38,199 nucleotides of DNA from Cyanobium sp. NIES-981 (GTDB lineage: Bacteria; Cyanobacteriota; Cyanobacteriia; PCC-6307; Cyanobiaceae): the NCBI GenBank assembly GCA_945877595.1, contig CAMDVN010000021.1, positions 1 to 38,199 on the forward strand, read 5' to 3'. Positions 1-7,355 of this stretch are shown here, one piece after another. Position 1 is the stretch's first letter, and each line of letters starts with the position of its first letter. The notes beneath the pieces were generated by a model. The model did no database searches and had not been told where the DNA came from. It worked only from the letters and a program-made list of their open reading frames with translations. The translations under genes and the position numbers were made by a program.

Positions 1-2112
1 AATCGCATCGAAATAGGCCAACCGCCGCAGCGGGATCACCAGCTCCAGCCGCCGCCGCTCGCCAGGGTCTAGCTCCAGCCGCCTAAAGGCCACCAGCTGG
101 CGCCGGGGGCGGGGCACCTCCCGTGCCGGGGGCTCAACGTAGATCTGCACCACCTCGGCACCGGCCATCGTCCCGGTGTTGACCACGGTGAGCGAGAGCT
201 TCAGCGGCCCTGGGGACCCCTGCTCCCCGTGGCTGGGCCACGGCTCAAGGGCCAGCTCACCGTGGGCAAAGCTCGTATAGGAGAGCCCGAAGCCAAAGGG
301 GAAGGCCGCCCGTTGGCGCTGGCGCTGCAGGTGCCGGTAGCCATGCCAGAGGTCGTAGGTGATGCGCTGGGCCCGCGGATCAAAGGGCGGCAAGTGCTCT
401 GGGGCTGTGGGCACCGCATAGGGCATGCGGCCGCCCGGTGACACCCGGCCCAGCAGCACATCGGCCAGGGCGGCGCCCCCCTCCTGGCCTGGATACCAGA
501 GCTGCAGGATCGCCGCAGGGGCATGGCGCCAGGCCTCGGCCACAATCGCGCCGCCGCCCATCAGGACCACCACCGTGCGGGGATTGGCGGCCGCCACCGC
601 CAGCACCAGGGCCTCGTGGCGAGGCTCCAGGCGCAGATCGGTGCGATCACCCGAGGCAAAGTGAACCCTGGGGCGATAAGAGCCCAGGCTGGCGAGCCCC
701 GCCAGGCCCCAGGCCAGCGGGCGCCACAGCGGACCATCCAGCCCCTGGGGGGCTGGCATCTGACGCAACACCCCGAACACATCCCCCAACTGGATGTGCT
801 CGCCCTCATGGCGCCAATCGAGCCCCAGCACCAGCACGGCTGTGTCACAGCGGTGGGCCAGGGCCACGGCCTCAGCCTGGTTGGCCCCCGTGTGATGGTG
901 CAGCTCGAGCTGGGGGGCCGCCGCTCGCAGGCCGGCCAGGGGCGTGATCACTGCGCCGGCTGGCGGGCGCGTGTCAGAAGAGCCGTGGTCGCCCAGGTTG
1001 GGCTCGGCGGCCAACGGCCCGATCAGGGCCACCGAGCCGCTCTCCGGCAGCGGCAACAGCCGCCTCCCACCAATGCCTACTCCGGCAGCGGCGTCATGCT
1101 TCAGCAGCACGATCGCCTTGCAGGCCGCCTCGCGCGCCAAGGCCCGGTGGGCTGGGCAGCCGCGCAAGGCCACGTCATAGCTGCCGGCCGGCACACTCAA
1201 CTCGGCCCGCAGCAGCCGCAGCACGGCATCGTCGATGCGGCTGAGGGGCACCGTCCCTGCGGCCACCGCCTCGCCCAGCTGCGGCTGAAGCAGCATCCGA
1301 AACGGCATCTCCAGATCGAGGCCCGCCAGCACGGCCTTGACCCCATCACGGAAGCCAAAGATGAAATCGCTCACCACAAAGCCCCGAAAACCCCAGCGGC
1401 GCTTGAGGATCTGATCGAGCAGCTCGGGGTGTTGGCCACACCATTCACCGTTGACTTTGTTGTAGGCGCTCATCACCGCCAGGGCGCCCGCCTCCACGCA
1501 GTCCCGAAACTGGGGCAAATAGAGCTCGTGCAGCACCCGCGGCGTAACGCGCACATCCACCCGGAAGCGGGCGCTATCGATCGAATTGAGGGCGAAGTGC
1601 TTCACGCAGGAGACCCCATGGCGCTGAATGCCCCGGGTGATGGCGGCCCCCATGGCGCCCACATGGAGGGGATCTTCGCCGTAAGTCTCCTGGGCCCGGC
1701 CCCAGCCCGGGTGACGCAGCAGGTTCACACACACGGCTGCGAGCAGGTTGGCCCCGAAGGAGCGAGCCTCCTGGGCCATGGCCACGCCGATCCGCTCTTC
1801 GAGCTCCACATCCCAGCTGGCACCACGGGCCAGGGGCACCGGAAAGGTGGTGGCGCCCCCCTCGAGCACCACCCCCCGCGGCCCATCCACAAACCGCAGG
1901 CCGCCGGCAGGCCAAGGGTGGCGATGCAGGCCATCGCGCAGCACCGTGTCGGCCATGCCCTGCCAATAGGGCAGATCGCCCTGGAGGCGATCCAGCTTTT
2001 GCGGCAGGCTCAGCTGGCTGAGCAGGGCCCTGGCTCGGGCCTCCAGGCTGGGGTCGTCATGCACCCCCTCAACGTACGGAGATCGGGAGTGCTGGAGATC
2101 TCGAGCCAACAT
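1..2112 (-). CDS. Glycoside hydrolase family 3 beta-glucosidase-type enzyme (3' end outside window)
   Basis: This gene enters from the left edge; about 704 codons are visible and the stop lies outside the window. Family GH3 enzymes remove terminal beta-linked sugars from oligosaccharides or glycosides. The visible protein has the GH3 order: an N-terminal TIM-barrel half with a KHF motif near residue 168, YNKVNGEW, and the nucleophile motif VVSDF with Asp249; then the alpha/beta sandwich half with the PGQEGG segment; then a C-terminal fibronectin III-like domain (VVNTGTMAGAEVVQIYV) running to the edge. I chose the ATG at 2112. The frame stays open further upstream, but I see no better start and the ATG lies just beyond the acr3 stop at 2177. 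No signal peptide is evident, so it is probably cytoplasmic. It is co-directional with acr3, 64 bp downstream of it, but its function is unrelated to arsenic. The family call is firm; the sugar specificity is unknown. Confidence 0.9.
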   Translation of the reverse strand, partial: MLARDLQHSRSPYVEGVHDDPSLEARARALLSQLSLPQKLDRLQGDLPYWQGMADTVLRDGLHRHPWPAGGLRFVDGPRGVVLEGGATTFPVPLARGASWDVELEERIGVAMAQEARSFGANLLAAVCVNLLRHPGWGRAQETYGEDPLHVGAMGAAITRGIQRHGVSCVKHFALNSIDSARFRVDVRVTPRVLHELYLPQFRDCVEAGALAVMSAYNKVNGEWCGQHPELLDQILKRRWGFRGFVVSDFIFGFRDGVKAVLAGLDLEMPFRMLLQPQLGEAVAAGTVPLSRIDDAVLRLLRAELSVPAGSYDVALRGCPAHRALAREAACKAIVLLKHDAAAGVGIGGRRLLPLPESGSVALIGPLAAEPNLGDHGSSDTRPPAGAVITPLAGLRAAAPQLELHHHTGANQAEAVALAHRCDTAVLVLGLDWRHEGEHIQLGDVFGVLRQMPAPQGLDGPLWRPLAWGLAGLASLGSYRPRVHFASGDRTDLRLEPRHEALVLAVAAANPRTVVVLMGGGAIVAEAWRHAPAAILQLWYPGQEGGAALADVLLGRVSPGGRMPYAVPTAPEHLPPFDPRAQRITYDLWHGYRHLQRQRQRAAFPFGFGLSYTSFAHGELALEPWPSHGEQGSPGPLKLSLTVVNTGTMAGAEVVQIYVEPPAREVPRPRRQLVAFRRLELDPGERRRLELVIPLRRLAYFDAI

Positions 2113-2176
2113 TGGCTGCAGGAATGCTGCAAGGCCGCTGGTGTAGCGGGTGCAATCAACGGCCCAGGAGCAGCTC

Positions 2177-3241
2177 TTAGGCCTGGTTGAACTGTGACCG
2201 TAGAGCTAGGGATACATAGACCAAGGCCACCAGAACAGGCACCTCAATCAAGGGACCAATCACCCCAGCCAGGGCCTGTTGCGAGCTCACGCCCCAGACG
2301 CTGATACTGACGGCAATCGCCAACTCAAAGTTGTTACCGGCCGCCGTAAAAGCAAGCGCCGAAGTTCTCTCATAGTCAAGGCCATTCCGTTGACCCACAA
2401 CAAACGCAACGCTCCACATCAGCACAAAGTAAAGAAGCAGGGGAATCGCCACCCTGATCACCTGCACAGGATCCGAGATAATCGCCTGCCCCTGCAAGGC
2501 AAACATCACAACAATGGTGAAGAGCAGGCCGTAGAGGGCCAACGGCCCGATCCGGGGCAGGAATCGGGTCTCATACCAGCGCAGGCCCTTGACTCGAACT
2601 GCAAGTTGGCGGGTCAAAAAACCAGCCAAAAGCGGGATGCCTAGAAAAATAAGCACCGCCCTAGCAATATCCCAAAGTGAAAATTGAATCGATTGACGAT
2701 CGAGACCGAGCCAACCCGGAAGAATCTTCAAATAAAAAGTGCCCAGGAGCGCATACAGCAACACCTGCAGAATGGAGTTGATGGCCACCAGCAGGGCTGC
2801 CGCCTCGCGATTCCCCTGGGCCAAATCGATCCAAATCAGCACCATGGCGATGCATGGTGCGATACCAATGAGAATCAGACCGGTGCGAAAGGCCGCCTGA
2901 TCCGGCAGAAACAACCAGGCCAGGCAAAACATCAGCAGCGGGCCAAGCCCCCAGACCAGCCCCAGGGCCAGGCTCAACAGGCGCCGATCCCGAGCCACTT
3001 GGCCGAGGTCCCCATAGCGAACCTTCGCCAACACCGGATACATCATCAACAGCAGGCCCAGGGCAATGGGCCATGAGGTATGGCCCACCTGCAAGCTGCT
3101 GAGCCTGGCCTGCAACCCCGGCACCAGGTATCCCAGCAACAGGCCTGTGGCCATGGCCAGCAGGATCCACAACGGCAACAGCCGATCGAGCAGCGACAGC
3201 CTCGCCAGCACAGCGCTCTCCTGGGCCACTGGGATACTCAC
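2177..3241 (-). CDS. acr3: ACR3-family arsenite efflux permease
   Basis: This integral membrane carrier of about 354 residues and roughly ten hydrophobic segments belongs to the bile-acid/arsenite/riboflavin transporter superfamily and extrudes As(III) from the cytoplasm. Diagnostic segments are GIAPCIAMVLIW, which carries the conserved transport cysteine (about residue 130), and AAGNNFELAIAVSISVWG near the C-terminus. The start is probably the GTG at 3241, whose GTGA overlaps the arsR stop at 3238-3240; an upstream in-frame GTG at 3268 would overlap arsR by 31 bp. The 4-bp overlap implies translational coupling with arsR and control by ArsR. Together with the divergent gap-arsJ pair it forms a two-route arsenic detoxification island. 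No arsC arsenate reductase is visible in the window, so the As(III) supply must come from elsewhere or directly from the environment. Confidence 0.93.
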   Translation of the reverse strand: MSIPVAQESAVLARLSLLDRLLPLWILLAMATGLLLGYLVPGLQARLSSLQVGHTSWPIALGLLLMMYPVLAKVRYGDLGQVARDRRLLSLALGLVWGLGPLLMFCLAWLFLPDQAAFRTGLILIGIAPCIAMVLIWIDLAQGNREAAALLVAINSILQVLLYALLGTFYLKILPGWLGLDRQSIQFSLWDIARAVLIFLGIPLLAGFLTRQLAVRVKGLRWYETRFLPRIGPLALYGLLFTIVVMFALQGQAIISDPVQVIRVAIPLLLYFVLMWSVAFVVGQRNGLDYERTSALAFTAAGNNFELAIAVSISVWGVSSQQALAGVIGPLIEVPVLVALVYVSLALRSQFNQA

Positions 3242-3585
3242 GGGCAAATCGCGGCGGGTTTGGTGCACTGGGCGCCGAGATCACCCAACCAACCGCGCAG
3301 CTGTTCAATCGCTTCAACGCGCAGGCTGTAGTACATCCAGCGGCCTTGCTGCCGATCCTCTAACAACCCACTGTCTTTGAGCACCTTGAGGTGAAACGAG
3401 AGTTTCGACTGCCCCAGACCAAGCTCGGTGGTGAGATCGCAAACACAGCGTTCACCGCCACCGAGGGCTTCAAGCACCCGCAGGCGCAGTGGATCGGCGA
3501 GCGCCTTGAGCAACTGGCGCGCCTGCTCAGCTTGAAGTGGGGCTGGCTGGCGTGCCAGCTGAAGAGGAGAACGCATCACGCCCAT
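3238..3585 (-). CDS. arsR: ArsR/SmtB-family arsenic-responsive repressor
   Basis: This winged-helix metalloregulator of about 115 residues should repress the arsenic genes until As(III) binds. The HTH region reads ALADPLRLRVLEAL followed by GERCVCDLTTELGLGQSKLS; the Cys-Val-Cys pair sits where classical ArsR proteins coordinate As(III). HLKVLKDSGLLEDRQQGRW is the typical recognition helix and wing. Two more cysteines lie in the last eleven residues (AQCTKPAAICP) and could supply further ligands. The frame is open back to 3714, but a start at ATG 3585, with an AAGG sequence upstream, gives a family-length protein; the ATG at 3576 is an alternative. It is first in the arsR-acr3 unit, divergent from gap-arsJ, and probably binds the palindromes in the shared promoter region. 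Confidence 0.9.
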   Translation of the reverse strand: MGVMRSPLQLARQPAPLQAEQARQLLKALADPLRLRVLEALGGGERCVCDLTTELGLGQSKLSFHLKVLKDSGLLEDRQQGRWMYYSLRVEAIEQLRGWLGDLGAQCTKPAAICP

Positions 3586-3715
3586 GGGATCAGCCTTGGC
3601 CAATGCATCAGTTCTAGTTGTTGGATCACGGCCCACGCACCCCACCTGGCCGTGGGTTAACGCCGCCACGATCACGCCCGCCCGCCCCGGGGGCCGGTGT
3701 CCCACGACACACAAC

Positions 3716-3742
3716 CCATCAACCTAAGTTGATCTAACTTGC
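3716..3742. promoter_or_regulatory. Candidate ArsR operator between arsR and gap
   Basis: Positions 3718-3733 read ATCAACCTAAGTTGAT, two 6-bp half-sites around a 4-bp centre. A second inverted repeat, AAGTT-gatct-AACTT (3726-3740), overlaps it. A looser related sequence, ATCAGTTCTAGTTGTTGG, lies around 3606-3623 nearer arsR. The position, just upstream of gap and within the arsR-gap divergent region, fits an ArsR-family operator controlling both directions. The binding assignment is inference from position and symmetry. Confidence 0.5.
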
Positions 3743-3764
3743 CAGGGCCTGCACTCCCCTGGCG

Positions 3765-4796
3765 ATGAAACTCGGCATCAATGGCTTTGGCCGCATCGGA
3801 CGGCTGGTCTTCCGTGCCCTCTGGGGCAGGCCTGGCATCGAGATCGTGCACGTCAACGACTGCGGCGGCGATGCCCAGGCCGCCGCCCACCTGCTGAGCT
3901 TCGACTCGGTGCACGGGCGCTGGGACCAGGCCGTGCAGGCCAACACCCACGGCTTCGTGGTGGCCGATCGACCCATCACCTACAGCCAAGAGAGCGACCC
4001 CACCCTGGTGCCCTGGACGGCAGCGGGCGTGGAGATGGTGCTCGAGTGCAGCGGCAGCATCAAGACCCCCCAAACCCTGCAGCCCTACTTCGATGCCGTA
4101 GGCCTCAAACGGGTGCTGGTGGCCTGCCCGGTCAAGGGAGAAATCGCTGGCCATGAAGCCCTCAATGTGGTCTTCGGCATCAATCACCTCGACTACGACC
4201 CCAAACACCATCGCCTGGTAACTGCCGCCAGCTGCACCACCAATTGCCTGGCTCCCGTGGTCAAGGTGGTGCACGAGAGCTTCGGCATCGTGCACGGCTC
4301 GATCACCACCCTCCACGACGTGACCAACACCCAGCGGGTGGTCGATGGTTTCAAAAGCGACCTGCGCCGGGCCCGCAGCTGCCTCACCAGCCTGATCCCG
4401 ACCACCACTGGTTCAGCCAAGGCGATCGGGCTGATCTTTCCCGAGCTGCAGGGCAAGCTCAACGGCCATGCGGTGCGGGTGCCACTGCTCAACGCCTCGC
4501 TCACCGATGCGGTCTTTGAACTGAAGCGCGCGGTCACGGTCGACGAGGTCAACCAGGCCTTTGCCGCAGCCGCCAACGGATCCCTGCGCGGCATCCTCGG
4601 CTACGAAGAGCGGCCCTTGGTCTCAGTCGACTACCTCAACGATGGGCGCAGCGCCATCGTCGATGCCCTCTCCACGATGGTGACCGGCGGCACCCAGCTC
4701 AAGGTCTACGCCTGGTACGACAACGAATGGGGCTACAGCTCCCGCATGGCCGATCTGGCTTGCCACATCGCCAACCTGGAGCGAGCCCGGTCATGA
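3765..4796 (+). CDS. ArsJ-associated glyceraldehyde-3-phosphate dehydrogenase
   Basis: This 343-residue type I GAPDH begins with the NAD-binding [10 protein letters not shown] motif and has the active-site [11 protein letters not shown] with catalytic Cys157 and the partner His184 ([10 protein letters not shown]). In arsenic islands such GAPDHs act on glyceraldehyde-3-phosphate with arsenate in place of phosphate, giving unstable 1-arseno-3-phosphoglycerate for export by ArsJ. The arsJ start codon overlaps this gene's stop (ATGA at 4793-4796), which strongly favours the arsenic role over housekeeping glycolysis or the Calvin cycle. The ATG at 3765 fits the family N-terminus; there is no obvious Shine-Dalgarno sequence, as is common in picocyanobacteria. 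The gene starts about 30 bp from the candidate ArsR operator. The dehydrogenase call is certain; the arsenate role is inferred from context. Confidence 0.92.
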   Translation: MKLGINGFGRIGRLVFRALWGRPGIEIVHVNDCGGDAQAAAHLLSFDSVHGRWDQAVQANTHGFVVADRPITYSQESDPTLVPWTAAGVEMVLECSGSIKTPQTLQPYFDAVGLKRVLVACPVKGEIAGHEALNVVFGINHLDYDPKHHRLVTAASCTTNCLAPVVKVVHESFGIVHGSITTLHDVTNTQRVVDGFKSDLRRARSCLTSLIPTTTGSAKAIGLIFPELQGKLNGHAVRVPLLNASLTDAVFELKRAVTVDEVNQAFAAAANGSLRGILGYEERPLVSVDYLNDGRSAIVDALSTMVTGGTQLKVYAWYDNEWGYSSRMADLACHIANLERARS

Positions 4797-6040
4797 CACT
4801 CTCGGCGCTGCGGCAGTACGGCGTGGTGACGGCCAACTACTGGGCGTTCACCCTCACCGATGGCGCTCTGCGCATGCTGGTGATCTTCCATTTCCATGGC
4901 CTGGGTTACACCAGCCTGGAAATCGCCCTGCTGTTTCTCTTCTATGAGTTTTTTGGCATCCTCACCAACCTCTACGGCGGCTGGCTTGGAGGCAGGTATG
5001 GACTAAGGCTCACCCTCTGGGCTGGCACCCTGCTTCAGATCGGTGCCCTGTTGATGCTGATCCCGGTGGCCGACAGCTGGCCCAAATGGTGGTCGGTGGC
5101 CTACGTGATGGTGGCCCAAGCGTTGAGCGGCATCGCCAAGGATCTCAACAAGATGAGCGCCAAAAGTGCCATCAAGACCGTGGTGCCCGAAACCCCAGCC
5201 AACCCCAGCGAGGGCGAGGCCCAGTTGTTTCGCTGGGTGGCGATCCTCACCGGCTCCAAGAACGCACTCAAGGGGGTGGGATTCTTTCTGGGTGGTGCAC
5301 TCCTCACCTCAATCGGCTTCAACGCCGCGGTGGGGGTGATGGCCGCAGGTCTGTTTGGTTCCTTCTTGCTGACGCTGGTGCTACCGGCCGAGATCGGGCG
5401 CATGAAAAGCAAGCCAGGTTTTGCCGCGCTGTTCTCCAAATCCCGTGGGATCAACGTGTTGTCACTGGCACGGCTGTTCCTGTTTGGCGCCAGGGATGTG
5501 TGGTTTGTGGTGGCCTTACCGGTGTTTTTGGAGACATCCTTGGGCTGGAGGTTCTGGGAGGTGGGCGGCTTCATGGGCCTGTGGGTGATCGGCTATGGGA
5601 TGGTGCAGGGCTTCGCACCGGCCCTGCGCCGTGCCTGGGGGCAAACCAGCCCGCCTGGGGTCAGCGCCGTGGAGTTTTGGAGTGGGCTGCTCACGGCAAT
5701 CCCGGCCCTGATCGCGATTGCCCTGTGGCGTCAGGCCAATCCGGGCCTTGCGATCGTGCTGGGGCTAGCGGCCTTCGGGGTGGTGTTTGCGATGAACTCC
5801 TCGATCCACAGCTACATGGTGCTGGCCTACACCGATGCCGAATCGGTGAGCCTCAATGTGGGCTTCTATTACATGGCCAATGCCGCCGGTCGCTTGCTTG
5901 GCACCATCCTCTCAGGAGGCATGTATGTAATCGGAGGCATGCAGGCTTGCCTGTGGAGTTCAACCCTTCTGATAGCACTGGCCTATGCCGTGAGTATGCA
6001 GTTGCCCAACCCACCCAGAAAACAATCCGTGATCGGGTGA
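4793..6040 (+). CDS. arsJ: ArsJ, organoarsenical (1-arseno-3-phosphoglycerate) efflux permease, MFS
   Basis: This major facilitator superfamily protein of about 415 residues has around a dozen hydrophobic helices. It starts [17 protein letters not shown] and has the early segment [24 protein letters not shown] followed by the short cytoplasmic GGWLGGRYG loop, which I recognise as ArsJ-like. ArsJ exports 1-arseno-3-phosphoglycerate, which then breaks down outside to arsenate, giving arsenate resistance without reduction. The ATG at 4793 overlaps the stop of the GAPDH gene by 4 bp, so the two are translationally coupled, as in known gap-arsJ pairs. Expression probably depends on the ArsR-controlled promoter before gap. 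I see no T-tailed terminator reading in this direction; the strong hairpin at 6110-6125 has its T-run on the other strand. Confidence 0.9.
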   Translation: MTLSALRQYGVVTANYWAFTLTDGALRMLVIFHFHGLGYTSLEIALLFLFYEFFGILTNLYGGWLGGRYGLRLTLWAGTLLQIGALLMLIPVADSWPKWWSVAYVMVAQALSGIAKDLNKMSAKSAIKTVVPETPANPSEGEAQLFRWVAILTGSKNALKGVGFFLGGALLTSIGFNAAVGVMAAGLFGSFLLTLVLPAEIGRMKSKPGFAALFSKSRGINVLSLARLFLFGARDVWFVVALPVFLETSLGWRFWEVGGFMGLWVIGYGMVQGFAPALRRAWGQTSPPGVSAVEFWSGLLTAIPALIAIALWRQANPGLAIVLGLAAFGVVFAMNSSIHSYMVLAYTDAESVSLNVGFYYMANAAGRLLGTILSGGMYVIGGMQACLWSSTLLIALAYAVSMQLPNPPRKQSVIG

Positions 6041-6103
6041 GGGGCGTCGCCACTTGGATGGCTTGAAATTAAGGCTTGAGGGCAAGGCAAACACAACAGC
6101 CAT

Positions 6104-6125
6104 AAAAAAGGGCCCCGCGGGGCCC
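6104..6125 (-). terminator. Rho-independent terminator of pstS
   Basis: A perfect GC palindrome GGGCCCCGCGGGGCCC (6110-6125) is followed on the minus strand by a run of six T residues (6109-6104). It lies 35 bp past the pstS stop, so it terminates pstS. On the plus strand the hairpin is preceded, not followed, by the tract, so it is at best a weak terminator for arsJ. Confidence 0.9.
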
Positions 6126-6159
6126 AACGATCTAAGTTGCTGAACTGTTAATCGACAAC

Positions 6160-7146
6160 TCAGCGGCCGATCTGGGCCACGGCCTTTTTGGCTTCCGCCA
6201 GCACGCTGCCCTTCAGGGGCACGTAGCCGAGGCTCTCGGCCTGGTTCTGGGCCTTGGGGCTCAGCAGGTAGAGCATGGCAGAGCGAACAGAGCCGGCCTT
6301 GTCGCCATTGCCGGTTTTGTAAGCAAGAATCCAGGTCAGGGTCGAGATTGGATAGCTCTTAGCCCCGGCGGGGTTGGGATCTTCACCAGCCAGACGCTCG
6401 TCAAGCCGGATGTTATTGAGGGCAGCGGCACCGCTGGCTTCAGTGGGAAGAACAAAGGCACCAGCCTTGTTTTGAACGGCAGCAGCCTTGATCGGGCCCT
6501 TGACATAGGCCTGATTCACATAGCCGATGGCACCGGGGGTGTTGCTGATCGTGCCAGCGACACCTTCGTTGCCCTTGCCACCAATGCCCACGGGCCACTT
6601 AACGCTCTTGCCCTCGCCCACCTTGCTCTTCCACTCAGGCGAGAACGAAGAGAGGCTGTTGGTGAAGGCGAAGGTGGTACCCGAGCCATCGGAGCGATGG
6701 GCCACGGTGATTTTGCCCTTGCCACACTTGAGCTCATCCCAGGTCTTGATGGTACCGAGGAAGATTTGAACCACCTGCTTTTGGGTGAGCTTCAGACCCT
6801 TGCAGTCGGCCTTGTTGTAAGCCACGGCGATGGTGCCGCCAACAGCCGGGAACTGAATCACACCACGCTTGACCTTGGCGGCTTCTGAGGCCTTGATCGG
6901 CTCGTCGGTTGCACCGAAATCCACCGTGCCGGCGACATACTGACGCACACCGGCACCTGAACCGACCGACTGGTAATTGACGCGGACCTTGTCGGCCACA
7001 CCAGCAAATGCACGCTGGTAGAAGGCTGCGGGGAACGTAGCTCCAGCACCACTGATGGTGGCATTTTGGGCGAGCACGGGAAGACCCAGGCCAGCGCCCA
7101 CGGCGAGCAAGGATGAAATTGTGAAGGCCTTCTTAGCGAAGGTCAT
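6160..7146 (-). CDS. pstS: PstS-type periplasmic phosphate-binding protein
   Basis: This is the substrate-binding subunit of a high-affinity phosphate ABC importer, acting in the periplasm. A signal peptide (KKAFTISSLLAVGAGLGLPVLAQN) is followed by the hallmark ISGAGATFPAAFYQ, GSGAGVRQYVAGTVDFGATDEP, and the phosphate-contacting HRSDGSGTTFAF segment; the C-terminal part has the usual YPISTLTWIL motif. I prefer the ATG at 7146 (328 residues) to the in-frame ATG at 7170 (336 residues), because a good -10 (TATTAA, 7180-7175) below the Pho box would put the transcript start near 7168. No pstCAB permease genes are in the window. It has its own Pho box and terminator, so it is probably monocistronic and induced by phosphate limitation. 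Confidence 0.94.
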   Translation of the reverse strand: MTFAKKAFTISSLLAVGAGLGLPVLAQNATISGAGATFPAAFYQRAFAGVADKVRVNYQSVGSGAGVRQYVAGTVDFGATDEPIKASEAAKVKRGVIQFPAVGGTIAVAYNKADCKGLKLTQKQVVQIFLGTIKTWDELKCGKGKITVAHRSDGSGTTFAFTNSLSSFSPEWKSKVGEGKSVKWPVGIGGKGNEGVAGTISNTPGAIGYVNQAYVKGPIKAAAVQNKAGAFVLPTEASGAAALNNIRLDERLAGEDPNPAGAKSYPISTLTWILAYKTGNGDKAGSVRSAMLYLLSPKAQNQAESLGYVPLKGSVLAEAKKAVAQIGR

Positions 7147-7174
7147 GAAAAACAGCCGTTTGGGGGGCATAACC

Positions 7175-7219
7175 TTAATAGCAAGCAGACCTGCGATTGG
7201 TCGTTATGAAGCGGTTAAG
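7175..7219 (-). promoter_or_regulatory. Pho box and -10 element of pstS
   Basis: On the minus strand 7219-7201 reads CTTAACCG-CTT-CATAACGA, two 8-bp direct repeats with a 3-bp spacer, the arrangement described for PhoB boxes of marine picocyanobacteria. About 20 bp downstream lies an extended -10, TGCTATTAA (-10 hexamer 7180-7175). The spacing is that of a PhoB-activated promoter. The assignment rests on motif match and gene identity. Confidence 0.75.
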
Positions 7220-7282
7220 GAGCGATCAAGATCCAGCATTCAGCAGCAGCGCCACATGCTCAGACCAGCGCCAATGCAATAG

Positions 7283-7308
7283 AAAAAGCCCCCCGTTTCC
7301 GGAGGGCT
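7283..7308 (-). terminator. Rho-independent terminator of the porin gene
   Basis: On the minus strand the stem AGCCCTCCG / CGGGGGGCT with a GAAA loop (7308-7287; one G-T pair) is followed by a run of T residues (7287-7283). It lies about 50 bp beyond the porin stop at 7356 and upstream of the pstS promoter, so it separates the two transcripts. Confidence 0.88.
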
Positions 7309-7355
7309 AGCAGTTATGTGAGTGAGGCCTTGTAAGGAGTGAGCGTTCTGATCAA

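Noticed and set aside
523-2190. Long open frame of 555 codons on the plus strand
   Set aside because: It is the antisense shadow of the GH3 gene, whose minus-strand translation has clear family motifs; the plus-strand product is His/Gln/Pro-rich with no domain.
6104-6125. Terminator for arsJ on the plus strand
   Set aside because: The T-run needed is only on the minus strand, so the hairpin is assigned to pstS.
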